From positions 1 through 64,000 of the forward strand of contig NZ_JAFCXL010000010.1 of the NCBI RefSeq assembly GCF_049898325.1: DNA of 64,000 nt, in the 5' to 3' direction. This document shows positions 34,088 through 42,501 of the stretch, one piece after another. Every line of letters starts with the position of its first letter. Position 1 is the stretch's first letter. Under the pieces are notes generated by a model. It saw only the letters and a list, made by a program, of their open reading frames with translations. It did no database searches and was not told the origin of the DNA. The DNA is from JAFCUW01 sp049898325 (GTDB lineage Bacteria; Pseudomonadota; Gammaproteobacteria; Burkholderiales; Burkholderiaceae_D). A program made the position numbers and the translations under genes.

Positions 34088-34744
34088 TCAGAAACAGGTG
34101 CTGGCGATGGGCGCCGTTGCCCCCGGCAGATAAAAGTCGATCGCCGCTGGTCTGACGGGCCCGTCCGGTCGCTGCGGCGCCAGTTGCACCAGCGCCGCCA
34201 CCTGGGGCTGGCCGTCGTAGCCCAGGGTGAGGAAATCACCGCGGTAGCCGGGCGGATTTTCCCTGACAAAGATGGCGATGCGGTAGCGCAGCGTGGGAAA
34301 GAACTGCCTGGGAAAGAACTGGGACGGCGGTCCCAGCTGGAAAGCGCCGCGCGCCGCCTGGACCACCAGCGGCGTTTGCGAGGACATGGGCTCGCTGGAG
34401 ACATTGATGGTGTCGGGCGTGCCGATGTCGTAACGGGCGTTGCCCGCTTCGACGAAAAACCGGTTGGCGTCGTAGTTGAAGCCGGCCAGGCTGCTGCCCT
34501 GGACGTCGATCGAGCAGATATCGAACAAGGCCCAGAAACTGCCTGGATTGACGCCGCCGAGCTGGCGCTGGGTATTGTTGACGCTGGCCTGGAAAGACCG
34601 GACATTGGCGACATGCTGGTATTTGATGGCCACCGCTTTTTTCAGATTGGCGTCCAGTTCGGCGCAGCCCGACAGCAGGGCGGCACCGGCCAGCATGGCC
34701 AGGAAGCAACGCGCGTTGCGGGTGCGACTCGGTCGTGCGCTCAT
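34088..34744 (-). CDS. Predicted lipoprotein of unknown function (218 aa)
   Basis: The lipobox LLSGC near residue 27 makes this an exported lipoprotein. The mature part has a helical start (ELDANLKKAVAIKYQHVANV) and a beta-rich C-terminal half with an FFPRQFFPTL stretch. GGAGG sits seven bases before the ATG. I do not recognise the family. The gap to the next gene on the same strand is 114 bases. Confidence 0.7.
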   Translation of the reverse strand: MSARPSRTRNARCFLAMLAGAALLSGCAELDANLKKAVAIKYQHVANVRSFQASVNNTQRQLGGVNPGSFWALFDICSIDVQGSSLAGFNYDANRFFVEAGNARYDIGTPDTINVSSEPMSSQTPLVVQAARGAFQLGPPSQFFPRQFFPTLRYRIAIFVRENPPGYRGDFLTLGYDGQPQVAALVQLAPQRPDGPVRPAAIDFYLPGATAPIASTCF

Positions 34745-34858
34745 GGTCGTGCCTCCGTCGGTGAGATCTGCCCAGGGGCCGATGCGCCCTTGAAAACAGT
34801 CTGCCGGCCGGCGCGCTCGCGCGCTTGATGCCGCTCAATCGGGCGCAGTGGCGACGGC

Positions 34859-35077
34859 TTATGCGATTTTGGCCAGCGACACATCGGTCGCCTTGACGAG
34901 CGCGATCACTTCGCTGCCCACCTTCAGTTCCAGGTCGGCGATCGAGCGCGTGGTGATGATGGAGGTGACGATGCCGTTGGCGGTTTCGACGTCGACTTCC
35001 GACACCACCGAGCCGCGGATGATTTCCTTGATGATGCCGCGAAACTGGTTGCGGACGTTGATCTCTGAAATAGACAT
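34859..35077 (-). CDS. Molybdopterin-binding Mop/TOBE-domain protein
   Basis: 72 residues, one complete Mop domain starting MSISEINVRNQFRGIIKEII and ending KATDVSLAKIA, with the conserved NGIVTSIITTRSIADLEL core. Mop proteins bind molybdate as hexamers and act as storage or sensor proteins. No mod transporter or molybdoenzyme is in the window, so it stands alone here. Confidence 0.9.
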   Translation of the reverse strand: MSISEINVRNQFRGIIKEIIRGSVVSEVDVETANGIVTSIITTRSIADLELKVGSEVIALVKATDVSLAKIA

Positions 35078-35124
35078 ACTGTTTTCCAATGGGTTGAGGG
35101 AAATACGACAAGAAAGGCGTTCAA

Positions 35125-35934
35125 TTAGTAACTGAGCAGCAGGCGCCGCTTCTGGTGCGCCGGCGTGGGCGCATGCTGGGGCACGCCGTCGGCAAACATG
35201 CTCAGCTGCCCGGGCGCCAGCGCCAGCCACTGCTCGCCGCTGGTAAGCGGTTCGGTGGCGACCACCACCATGCGGTCATCGAGGTGGTTGTGGCGGTTGA
35301 AATCGATCTGCAGGTCGCAGTCGAGCAGGCGGGCCTGGGCGAACGGGTACTGGCGGATGACGTAGTGCAGGCGCGTCGAGCAGTGCGCCAGCAGGATGTC
35401 GCCGTTCGAGAGGATGAAATTAAAGGTGCCGTGGCGGGCGATGGCGCCGGCGATGGTGGCGACGGCGTCGAACAGGGCGCTGCGCCCCGGCTGCGTGGCA
35501 AAGCGCGTGGCCAGCGCGCCCATCAGGTGGCAGAAGGCGCGCTCGCTGTCGGTCTGTCCCACCGGCGTGTAGGCGCCGGTGCTGGGGGGCGCGAAGTCGA
35601 CCAGGTTGCCATTGTGCGCGAACGACCAGGTGCGGCCCCACAGCTCGCGGGTAAACGGGTGGCTGTTGGCCAGCGAGATGGCGCCCTGGGTGGCTTTGCG
35701 GATGTGCGCCACCACGTTGCGCGCCCGCAGGCGGCTTTCCTTGAAGGCCTGCACCAGCGGCGAGTCGCTCGAGGCACGCTGGTCGATGATCAGGTGGCAG
35801 CTTTCGGCGCCGTGAAAGGCGATGCCCCAGCCGTCACTGTGTTCGGCGGTGCGCCCGCCCCGCTCGGCAAAGCCGGCAAAGCTGAAATCGAGGCCGGCCG
35901 GTTTACTGCTGTTCATTCCCAAGAGTTGACACAT
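35125..35934 (-). CDS. Class II glutamine amidotransferase (YafJ-like)
   Basis: 269 residues from ATG 35934, so that Cys2 (MCQLLGMNS) becomes the N-terminal nucleophile after Met removal. Ntn-hydrolase motifs are GWGIAFH, VVAHIRKAT, HPFTRELWGRTWSFAHNG and GQTDSERAFCHLM. The protein is a stand-alone glutaminase domain of the YafJ/DUG3 group, and the physiological acceptor is not known. Confidence 0.9.
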   Translation of the reverse strand: MCQLLGMNSSKPAGLDFSFAGFAERGGRTAEHSDGWGIAFHGAESCHLIIDQRASSDSPLVQAFKESRLRARNVVAHIRKATQGAISLANSHPFTRELWGRTWSFAHNGNLVDFAPPSTGAYTPVGQTDSERAFCHLMGALATRFATQPGRSALFDAVATIAGAIARHGTFNFILSNGDILLAHCSTRLHYVIRQYPFAQARLLDCDLQIDFNRHNHLDDRMVVVATEPLTSGEQWLALAPGQLSMFADGVPQHAPTPAHQKRRLLLSY

Positions 35935-36086
35935 CTGCACATCCGGTGAATTCGATGCCTGAGCTTATCCGCTGCGGGTGCGGGCGCGAACGAAGGTTTC
36001 CAAGTATCGATATGTGGATCGCTTCGTTGGACGGCGGGGGCGGCGGCCGTAGACTGCATTTCTTTACATTCGCGGCAAGCTATCCC

Positions 36087-36965
36087 ATGGCATTTCCCGC
36101 TCTGAACGACTACCTGGCGCGCCTTGGCGATGCCCCTTCGGCCAGTGCGTCGGTCTGGCGCAGCGCCGATGGCCGCGTCCACGAGCAATTTTTCAATTGC
36201 ACCCTGACCAGCGCCTTCCAGCCCATCCATGCGCTCGGTGCCGACGGTGCCGCGCCGGCCGCCCTCGAGGCCCTGGCGCGGGGGGCGTCCGGGCACGATG
36301 CCGGCTTGTCGCTGTGGCGCATGCTCGACCATGCCGCCAGCGACGACCAATCGGTGGAACTGGACCGGCTGTGCCGCATGCTGCATGCCATTAATTTCTT
36401 TCGGCAGGCCGAGGCCGGCGACGGCGACCTGTATTTAAGCGTGCATGACCGCCTGCTCAGCGCCGTCAGCAGCAATCACGGCTACGCCTTCCGCCGCATT
36501 CTCGCGGCGCTGGGCTTGCCCGCCGAGCGCATCGTGCTGCAACTGCCGGCGGTGGGCGCGGCCAGTCGCTGGCTGGCCAATTATGTTGCCGACAATTACA
36601 GGCGCAATGGCTTTCGGCTGGCCTTCAACGCCGCCAGCATCGCCGATGCGATGGACGCCATCGGCCAGTTCCAGCCCCACGCCGTGAAGATCGATGCGCG
36701 CGTGCTGCGCGACGGCGCCGCCTTGCCCGCCTTGCTCGAACTGGCGCAAGGGGCGGGCGTCACGGTGATCGTCAAGCGGCTCGACAGCGCTGCCGGGCGC
36801 GCCCTGATCGAGCGCGCCGCCGCGCACAGTGGCGCCACGGCCTGGGCCCAGGGCTACCTGATGGACACGCCGCGCGCGGCCTTGTCCGCCTTGCGCCAGG
36901 GGCCGCTGCCGGCCGCGCCGCCGACCCGGACCGCGCGCGGCGACGAGGTCGGGCAGGGCGCTTGA
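36087..36965 (+). CDS. Degenerate EAL-domain protein (probably no phosphodiesterase activity)
   Basis: 292 residues from ATG 36087; an open frame reaches back to 35946. The EAL fold is clear (SAFQPIHAL, then EALARG with E61-A-L, and VKIDARVL, AQGYLMDTP near the end) but catalytic positions are lost: the metal-binding Asn is Ser (LYLSVH), the I-T-E position reads LPA, and the DDFG loop reads FNAAS. It may bind c-di-GMP or a protein partner without hydrolysis. It is divergent from the glutaminase gene. Confidence 0.8.
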   Translation: MAFPALNDYLARLGDAPSASASVWRSADGRVHEQFFNCTLTSAFQPIHALGADGAAPAALEALARGASGHDAGLSLWRMLDHAASDDQSVELDRLCRMLHAINFFRQAEAGDGDLYLSVHDRLLSAVSSNHGYAFRRILAALGLPAERIVLQLPAVGAASRWLANYVADNYRRNGFRLAFNAASIADAMDAIGQFQPHAVKIDARVLRDGAALPALLELAQGAGVTVIVKRLDSAAGRALIERAAAHSGATAWAQGYLMDTPRAALSALRQGPLPAAPPTRTARGDEVGQGA

Positions 36966-37019
36966 CAGCGCCGGCGATTTTTCGGCTACGATATGCTTTT
37001 AGGCAACAGGATGCAATCC

Positions 37020-37499
37020 ATGGCAGACCACCCCCACCGGGCCAATCACGAGCTCACGATGACGGTGCTGATGACCCCCGACATGGCCAATTTTTCCGGC
37101 AACGTGCACGGCGGCACCATCCTCAAGTTTCTCGACAGCGTGGCCTACGCCTGCGCCAGCCGCTATTCGGGCCGCTATGTTGTCACCCTGTCGGTCGACG
37201 AGGTGATGTTTCTGCAGCCGATACACGTCGGTGAACTGGTCACCTTCCTCGCCTCGGTCAATTACACGGGCACCAGTTCGATGGAAATCGGCATCCGCGT
37301 GAACGCCGAAAACATCCAGCAGCGCACCGTGCGGCATGCCAACAGCTGCTATTTCACGATGGTTGCCGTCGACGAGGACCGCAAGCCCCAGCGTGTGCCC
37401 GTGCTGGTGCCCGAGACGGACGAGCAGCGCGCGCGCTTTCGCAAGGCCGAACTGCGCAAGCGCTCGCGCCAGGAACTGCACGGCCGCTCTCCGAACTGA
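37020..37499 (+). CDS. Hot-dog acyl-CoA thioesterase (YciA/BACH type)
   Basis: 159 residues. The single hot-dog fold has the catalytic motif NFSGNVHGGTILKFLDSVAYACA (core NVHGG with the following Asp), and the second strand VVTLSVDEVMFLQPI. A start at 37020 is preferred (AGGA eight bases upstream) over 36993 or 37011. It should hydrolyse medium- or long-chain acyl-CoA in the cytoplasm. Confidence 0.9.
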   Translation: MADHPHRANHELTMTVLMTPDMANFSGNVHGGTILKFLDSVAYACASRYSGRYVVTLSVDEVMFLQPIHVGELVTFLASVNYTGTSSMEIGIRVNAENIQQRTVRHANSCYFTMVAVDEDRKPQRVPVLVPETDEQRARFRKAELRKRSRQELHGRSPN

Positions 37500-37506
37500 T
37501 GCGCGT

Positions 37507-37538
37507 GGCAGGGGGGCGCCGGCGCGCCGGCCCTTGCC
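37507..37538. terminator. G+C-rich imperfect hairpin between convergent genes
   Basis: GGCA...GCCGGC pairs with GCCGGC...TGCC around the central GC at 37524-37525. It lies between the stop of the thioesterase (37499) and the opposing stop of the halogenase-like gene (37587), so it may end both transcripts. No U-tract is present. Confidence 0.35.
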
Positions 37539-37560
37539 GCACCGGGCCAGCGGTGATCAG

Positions 37561-37590
37561 TGAAAATCAGTGAAAATCAGTGAAAATCAG
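37561..37590. repeat. Ten-base tandem repeat over a stop codon
   Basis: TGAAAATCAG occurs three times in a row, overlapping the end of the halogenase-like gene at 37587. Read on the minus strand it places TGA every ten bases, so stops occur in all three frames right after the gene. Confidence 0.8.
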
Positions 37591-39110
37591 CGGCTGGCGG
37601 GCGGCGCCGGCGCGCCGCAGTAGCGCTCGACGTAGTCCTGGTGGCCCGGTAGCTGCGCCACGGTGCGCTCGACGCCGCCGCGGATGTTGTCGAGGAACGC
37701 GCGCAGTTCCTCGTCGCCCATCAGGTCGGCGCTGGGATGGTGCTGGCGCGGGTGGATGCCCTGGCCCAGCATGACCTGGATCCACGAATTTTCGGCGAAC
37801 AGTTCATTGGGCGCGCGGAACACCCGGCCGCTGTCGGCGAACAGGTCGATGCGCTGGCGCAGCGAGGGCGGCAGGTCCAGGCTGGCGCAGGCGCGCCAGA
37901 ACGGCGTGTCGCGCCGCTCGGTGACGTGGTAGTGCAGGATGATGAAATCGCGGATATGTTCGATCTCGGCGGCCGTCTGGCGGTTGTATTCGTCGATATC
38001 GGTCTGAAAAATGCCATCGGTGGGGAACATCTGCATCAGGCGCACGATGCCGCGCTGGATCAGGTGGATGCTGGTCGACTCGATCGGCTCAAGAAAGCCG
38101 CTGGCCAGCCCCAGCGCGACGCAGTTGCCGGCCCAGGTGCGCGCGCGCTGGCCGGGCTTGAAGCGGATCACGCGCGGGGTGGTCAGCACGGCGCCGCCGA
38201 TATTGGCCATCAGGGTCGCTTCGGCGGCGGCGTCGTCGACGTAGGTGCTGGCGAACACGATGCCGTTGCCGACCCGCTCCTGCAAGGGGATCTGCCACTG
38301 CCAGCCGGCGCCGTGGGCGATCGAGCGCGTGTAGGGCACGGCGGGGCGGGTGGCCGCCGTCTGCACGGCGATGGCGCTGTCGGCGAACAGCCAGTGCGAC
38401 CAGTCCTGGTAGGGCTGGCCCATGGCCTGGCCGATCAGCAGGGCGCGAAAACCCGTGCAGTCGATGAACAGGTCCGCTTCGATGCTGCTGACCGAGTCCA
38501 GCTGCAGCGCGGTGATGTCGCCGCTGGCCGGGTCGCGCCGGACGGCGTCGATCTTCGCCTCGACGCGCCTGACGCCGTAGCCTTCGGCGAACTTGCGCAG
38601 GAACCTGGCGTAGCGCGAGGCGTCGAGGTGGTAGGCATAGTTCATGCCGTTCTTGGGCAGGTGGGCGAAGCGGTTCAGCTGCGCCGCCTTCAGTTCCAGG
38701 CAGTAGTCGCCGTAGGCGCCGGCCAGTTCGCGCTCGCGCCCCTTGTGCCAGAAATGCTGGAAGCCGGCGGTCCAGTGATCGACCCCGGTCATGCCGAACG
38801 AGTGGATGTAGTCGGCGCCGACGGCGCGCCAGTTCTCGAAGCTGATGCCCAGCTTGAAGGTGGCCTGGGTGGCGGCCATGAACTCCTGCTCGTTGATCTC
38901 GAGCAGGCTGTGGAAATTGAGCAGGGTGGGAATGGTTGCCTCGCCCACGCCCACCGTGCCGATCTCGTCGGACTCGATCAGGGTGATGTCGAGGCGCTGG
39001 CCCAGTACTTTCGAGATGGCGGCGGCGGCCATCCAGCCGGCGGTGCCGCCGCCGGCGATGACGACGCGCCGGACCGGCCGTGGTGGAATGCTGCTGCGAT
39101 CGATCGTCAT
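37587..39110 (-). CDS. Flavin-dependent tryptophan-halogenase-family protein 1
   Basis: 507 residues from ATG 39110 (AGGAG upstream). FAD motif GGGTAGWMAA near residue 20, the WxWxIP motif as GWQWQIPL, the lysine equivalent to PrnA Lys79 at K86 (ATFKLGI) and the glutamate in GFLEPIEST. All features of an active halogenase are present. However, such proteins are regularly encoded in TonB-receptor/SapC sugar loci, where the halogenation substrate is unknown. It is the last gene of the receptor operon. Confidence 0.88.
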   Translation of the reverse strand: MTIDRSSIPPRPVRRVVIAGGGTAGWMAAAAISKVLGQRLDITLIESDEIGTVGVGEATIPTLLNFHSLLEINEQEFMAATQATFKLGISFENWRAVGADYIHSFGMTGVDHWTAGFQHFWHKGRERELAGAYGDYCLELKAAQLNRFAHLPKNGMNYAYHLDASRYARFLRKFAEGYGVRRVEAKIDAVRRDPASGDITALQLDSVSSIEADLFIDCTGFRALLIGQAMGQPYQDWSHWLFADSAIAVQTAATRPAVPYTRSIAHGAGWQWQIPLQERVGNGIVFASTYVDDAAAEATLMANIGGAVLTTPRVIRFKPGQRARTWAGNCVALGLASGFLEPIESTSIHLIQRGIVRLMQMFPTDGIFQTDIDEYNRQTAAEIEHIRDFIILHYHVTERRDTPFWRACASLDLPPSLRQRIDLFADSGRVFRAPNELFAENSWIQVMLGQGIHPRQHHPSADLMGDEELRAFLDNIRGGVERTVAQLPGHQDYVERYCGAPAPPASR

Positions 39111-39160
39111 GCGGTCTCCTTGCACCGTTTTTTACGGTGGTATTGTTATCAGTTTAATTG

Positions 39161-40138
39161 TTATCGGTTTAATTTTTTCAGCAGCTGCGCGCGCAGCACG
39201 CGGGTGGCGTCGTCGTCCAGTGGCGCCAGGATGCCGCGCGCGGATGCGGCGATGTGGGCGACGCCGGCCTCGTCGGCCTCGAACACGTAGTGGCGGAACT
39301 GCGCCTGCCAGGCGGCCCGCTGTTCGGGCGGCAGGCCGCGGATCGTCATCATCGCCAGCAGCAGCGCGCTGGTGGGGGTGTCGACGTAATCGGGCACGCC
39401 GCGCCACCAGTAATTGACCAGCACATTGAAGGGCTCGAGCGCTTCGACGTGGTGCCACCACATGCTGGGAATGAAGATGGCGTCGCCGGGCCCCAGTTCG
39501 GCCACCTGGGCGTGTTCGAGCGCGCGCGCGAAGCGGGGATGGCGCGCCAGGTCGGGCCGGCGAAAATCGACCAGGCTGATGGCCTGGCCGGCCGGGGTGA
39601 AGTCGAGCGGACCCACGTACAGGTTGTCCAGCTGCCCGGGCGGGAACACGGTGAAGCGGCGGCGCCCGGCCGCCACGCAGGCGATATTGTCGGGCACGTC
39701 GTAATGGGCGGCGATGCGGGTGCGGTTGCCGATCCAGATGCTGGCGAGCGCGTCGCGCCCGCCCAGGTCGATGTCGTTGAGCGCGCGCAGCCCCGGCAGG
39801 CAGGTGTCGACCGTGGTCGAGCCCACGTAGATGGCCGGTGCCGGATCGCTGGCGGCGTGCTTGTCGAGTTCATCGAGCACCTGGTCGAGGCGCACCCGCA
39901 AGGGCGCAAAATTAAAGCCCGACAGATCCTCGTTGTAAAAGAAGCGGCCGTCGATGGCGGGCGCGCCCAGCATGGCGGTGACGGTGGCGTCGCGGTAGAA
40001 GCGGCGCAGGTAGGCGCTGGCCTGGCCGGCCCGCGCCGCCGCCACCAGCGGCCACTGGCGCACCAGGCCGCGCAGCAGCAGCGGTTCGCTTGAACTGAGC
40101 CAGGCCTCGTCGAGCGCGTCGGCGGCAATCTCGCGCAT
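39161..40138 (-). CDS. Cupin-like (JmjC-type) oxygenase-family protein
   Basis: 325 residues from ATG 40138; an alternative ATG at 40159 would overlap the SapC stop. The cupin_8 core is recognisable: IAAHYDVPDNIACVAAGRRRF with the H-x-D iron pair and the distal His in IPSMWWHHVEAL, plus FFYNEDLSGFNF earlier. Family members hydroxylate proteins or small molecules with Fe(II) and 2-oxoglutarate. Its neighbours are always the halogenase-like and SapC proteins in this type of locus, so a shared job at the receptor is likely. Confidence 0.87.
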   Translation of the reverse strand: MREIAADALDEAWLSSSEPLLLRGLVRQWPLVAAARAGQASAYLRRFYRDATVTAMLGAPAIDGRFFYNEDLSGFNFAPLRVRLDQVLDELDKHAASDPAPAIYVGSTTVDTCLPGLRALNDIDLGGRDALASIWIGNRTRIAAHYDVPDNIACVAAGRRRFTVFPPGQLDNLYVGPLDFTPAGQAISLVDFRRPDLARHPRFARALEHAQVAELGPGDAIFIPSMWWHHVEALEPFNVLVNYWWRGVPDYVDTPTSALLLAMMTIRGLPPEQRAAWQAQFRHYVFEADEAGVAHIAASARGILAPLDDDATRVLRAQLLKKLNR

Positions 40139-40142
40139 CGGC

Positions 40143-40862
40143 CTAGGCGATGCTGGCATGGGCGCGGTTTTTGGCGTTTTTGCGCTCGATCAGGCCGCGC
40201 AGCTTCGACAGCGAAGCGAGCGCCATGAAGATCGCCTGCAGGTAGCCGGCCCGGTGCAGTTCGCCCAGTACGCTCGCCTCGAGCGCGCCCAGGCGCTCTT
40301 CGTGGATGGCATAGAAGCCGGCCAGCCGGCCTTCGCTGCCGTCGTCGAGTTCGATGTCGAGCACGAACGATTCGAGCAGGTCCAGCGCCAGCAGCGCGTC
40401 CATGAACAGGGGCGTGGCCTGCAAACCCTGGTGCAGCGTCAGCAGGGTGGAATTGACCTGTTCGAGGAAGTCGGTGGTGCCGCCGTGCGGCAGGAACACC
40501 GCTTCGCCGTCCTCGTTCGAGCAGCGCGGGCTGTCCAGGTCGACGTGCACCAGCAGCGTCTCGCCATCGACGCCGATCAGGAAGGGCTGGCGCGCCACCG
40601 CCAGCGGGATCACGGGGGCATCCCAGCCGCCGTTGGCGAGGAACAGGTTTTCACCTTCCACGAAGCCGAACAGGGCGACCGGCTCGAAATGGGTGCCGTC
40701 GTCCGATTTTCGGAACACGATCGGGTAGCAGGCCTGCAGGTCGCGGAACTCGGCGGGGAAGGTGGGTGCGAACATCTGCCGCTCGGCCAGCGCGGCGGCG
40801 TGGCCGGTGCGGATGCGCAGGTGCTTGTGGTCGACGTTGTTGAGCAGGACGGGCTTGGACAT
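40143..40862 (-). CDS. SapC-family protein
   Basis: 239 residues: LLNNVDHKHLRIR at the start, PAEFRDLQACYPIVFRKS, FGFVEGENLFLANGGW and LLTLHQGLQATPLFMDALL. This is the SapC family, named from a Campylobacter S-layer locus, although its members in TonB-receptor loci have no known activity. There is no signal peptide. The gene is 22 bases from the halogenase-like gene upstream and next to the cupin gene downstream. Confidence 0.88.
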   Translation of the reverse strand: MSKPVLLNNVDHKHLRIRTGHAAALAERQMFAPTFPAEFRDLQACYPIVFRKSDDGTHFEPVALFGFVEGENLFLANGGWDAPVIPLAVARQPFLIGVDGETLLVHVDLDSPRCSNEDGEAVFLPHGGTTDFLEQVNSTLLTLHQGLQATPLFMDALLALDLLESFVLDIELDDGSEGRLAGFYAIHEERLGALEASVLGELHRAGYLQAIFMALASLSKLRGLIERKNAKNRAHASIA

Positions 40863-40884
40863 CGTGGTGCTTTCGGTGAAATGG

Positions 40885-42417
40885 TCAGATGGAGGGCAGG
40901 CCGTGGCGGGCGATGTGCGCCAGCAGCGTGCGGTTGTCGGGCAGCGCCGGCAGCATGCGCTCGGCCAGCGTGGCCGCTTCGCGGAAGTACTGTTCGGCCA
41001 CGCCGGCATGGTCGGCGCCGCGCGCGCGCGCCTGGCCGTCGAAGCCCATGCCATACAGGATGTACTGGTAACTGGCGGCGGGGAACACTTCGCCGGTGCG
41101 GGGAAAGTCGCTGCGCGCGGGCGCCCGGTGGCGCCACAGCTGCAGCAGCTCGGCCAGGCGCTCGGGGATGCTGGCGCTGTCGCGGTGGTCGCGCCAGAAG
41201 TCGCTGTCGGTGCGCCGGCTGAGCACATAATGGAGCTTGAGGAACTCGATCACCCGCTCCCAGGAATAGGTAAAGCGCTCGTTGAAGCGGCGCCCGACGA
41301 TGTCCATGGTGGCGCGCTCGAACGGCAGGTCGTCGCTGATGGCGATCGCCGCCATCTCCACCAGCGCCAGCGCGGACGCCTCGAGCGGCTCGATGAAGCC
41401 GCCCGCCAGGCCGACGGCGACGCAGTTACGGTGCCAGAAGCGCTCGCGGTAGCCGGGCGTGAAACTGATCTTGCGCGGGGTGGCGATATCGCGTTCGCCG
41501 ATGTAGGCGCGTAGGGCTGCCTCGGCCTGGGCGTCGTCGCAGTGGGCGCTCGAATACACGTGGCCGACGCCGCGCCGGCTGGGCAGGCCGATGTCCCAGA
41601 TCCAGCCGCCCGCCTGCGCCGTCGCCGTGGTCTGCGAGGCGATCGGCGCATCCGGCTGCGGGTAGGGCACCTGCACGGCCAGCGCGCGGTCGTTGAACAG
41701 GATGTGCGCCTGTTCGCGCAGCGGCACCTGGTAGTGCCGCCCCAGCAGCAGCGACTGCATGCCGCTGCAGTCGATGTACAGGTCGCCGGCCAGGTCGCCG
41801 TGGGCGGCCGTGCGCAGCGAGGCGATGTCGCCGTTCTCGGCGCTGTTGATGGCCACCACGTGGTCGAGCAGGTGGCGCACCCCCAGCTTTTCCACGCAGT
41901 GGGCTTTCAGGAAGGCGCCGAACTTGCCGGCGTCGAGGTGGTAGCCGTAATTGGCCACCGCCGCGAACTGCGGGGTGCTGGCCTGCTTGGGCGCGCGCCC
42001 GTGGGCGCACAGGCGCGGCTGAAAACTGACGGTGTCGGCGAAGGGGCGGGCGCCGACACCCTGGTGGCGCTGCCAGTGCGCCACCAGGTCGGTTTCGCCG
42101 AAGCCCTGCGGCAGCACGAAGGGGTGATAGTAATGGTCGTCCCCCTGGCCGGTTAGCCAGCCGTCGAAGCGCGAGCCCTGCTTGAAGGCGGCGTCGCAGC
42201 AGCGCAGGAAATCGCTCTCCTGCACGCCGATGCGGCGCAAGGTGTCGCGCATCGACGGCCAGCTGCCTTCGCCGACGCCGATCGGGGCGACGTCGGGCGA
42301 CTCGATCAGCGTCACCTGCACGGCGCCGGCATGATCGGCGGCGATCACGCCGGCGCTGAGCCAGCCGGCCGAACCGCCGCCGACGATGACGATCTGTCTC
42401 AAATTCGATGGTTCCAT
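40885..42417 (-). CDS. Flavin-dependent tryptophan-halogenase-family protein 2
   Basis: 510 residues. FAD motif IVGGGSAGWLSA, lysine K79 (DAAFKQGSRF) and the glutamate motif GGFIEPLEAS are kept. The WxWxIP motif, however, reads WIWDIG: the proline is replaced by Gly. It is clearly diverged from the first copy at 37587, so the two are not a recent duplication. It lies 84 bases downstream of the TonB-receptor gene, in the same orientation. Confidence 0.87.
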   Translation of the reverse strand: MEPSNLRQIVIVGGGSAGWLSAGVIAADHAGAVQVTLIESPDVAPIGVGEGSWPSMRDTLRRIGVQESDFLRCCDAAFKQGSRFDGWLTGQGDDHYYHPFVLPQGFGETDLVAHWQRHQGVGARPFADTVSFQPRLCAHGRAPKQASTPQFAAVANYGYHLDAGKFGAFLKAHCVEKLGVRHLLDHVVAINSAENGDIASLRTAAHGDLAGDLYIDCSGMQSLLLGRHYQVPLREQAHILFNDRALAVQVPYPQPDAPIASQTTATAQAGGWIWDIGLPSRRGVGHVYSSAHCDDAQAEAALRAYIGERDIATPRKISFTPGYRERFWHRNCVAVGLAGGFIEPLEASALALVEMAAIAISDDLPFERATMDIVGRRFNERFTYSWERVIEFLKLHYVLSRRTDSDFWRDHRDSASIPERLAELLQLWRHRAPARSDFPRTGEVFPAASYQYILYGMGFDGQARARGADHAGVAEQYFREAATLAERMLPALPDNRTLLAHIARHGLPSI

Positions 42418-42501
42418 AATTGCGTAAAAGGAAACGAAAGTCTAACCGAAAACGGCCGCTGTGAATCAGCGGCCGCGTTCGTACAGTTTATGCTGCCAGC
42501 A

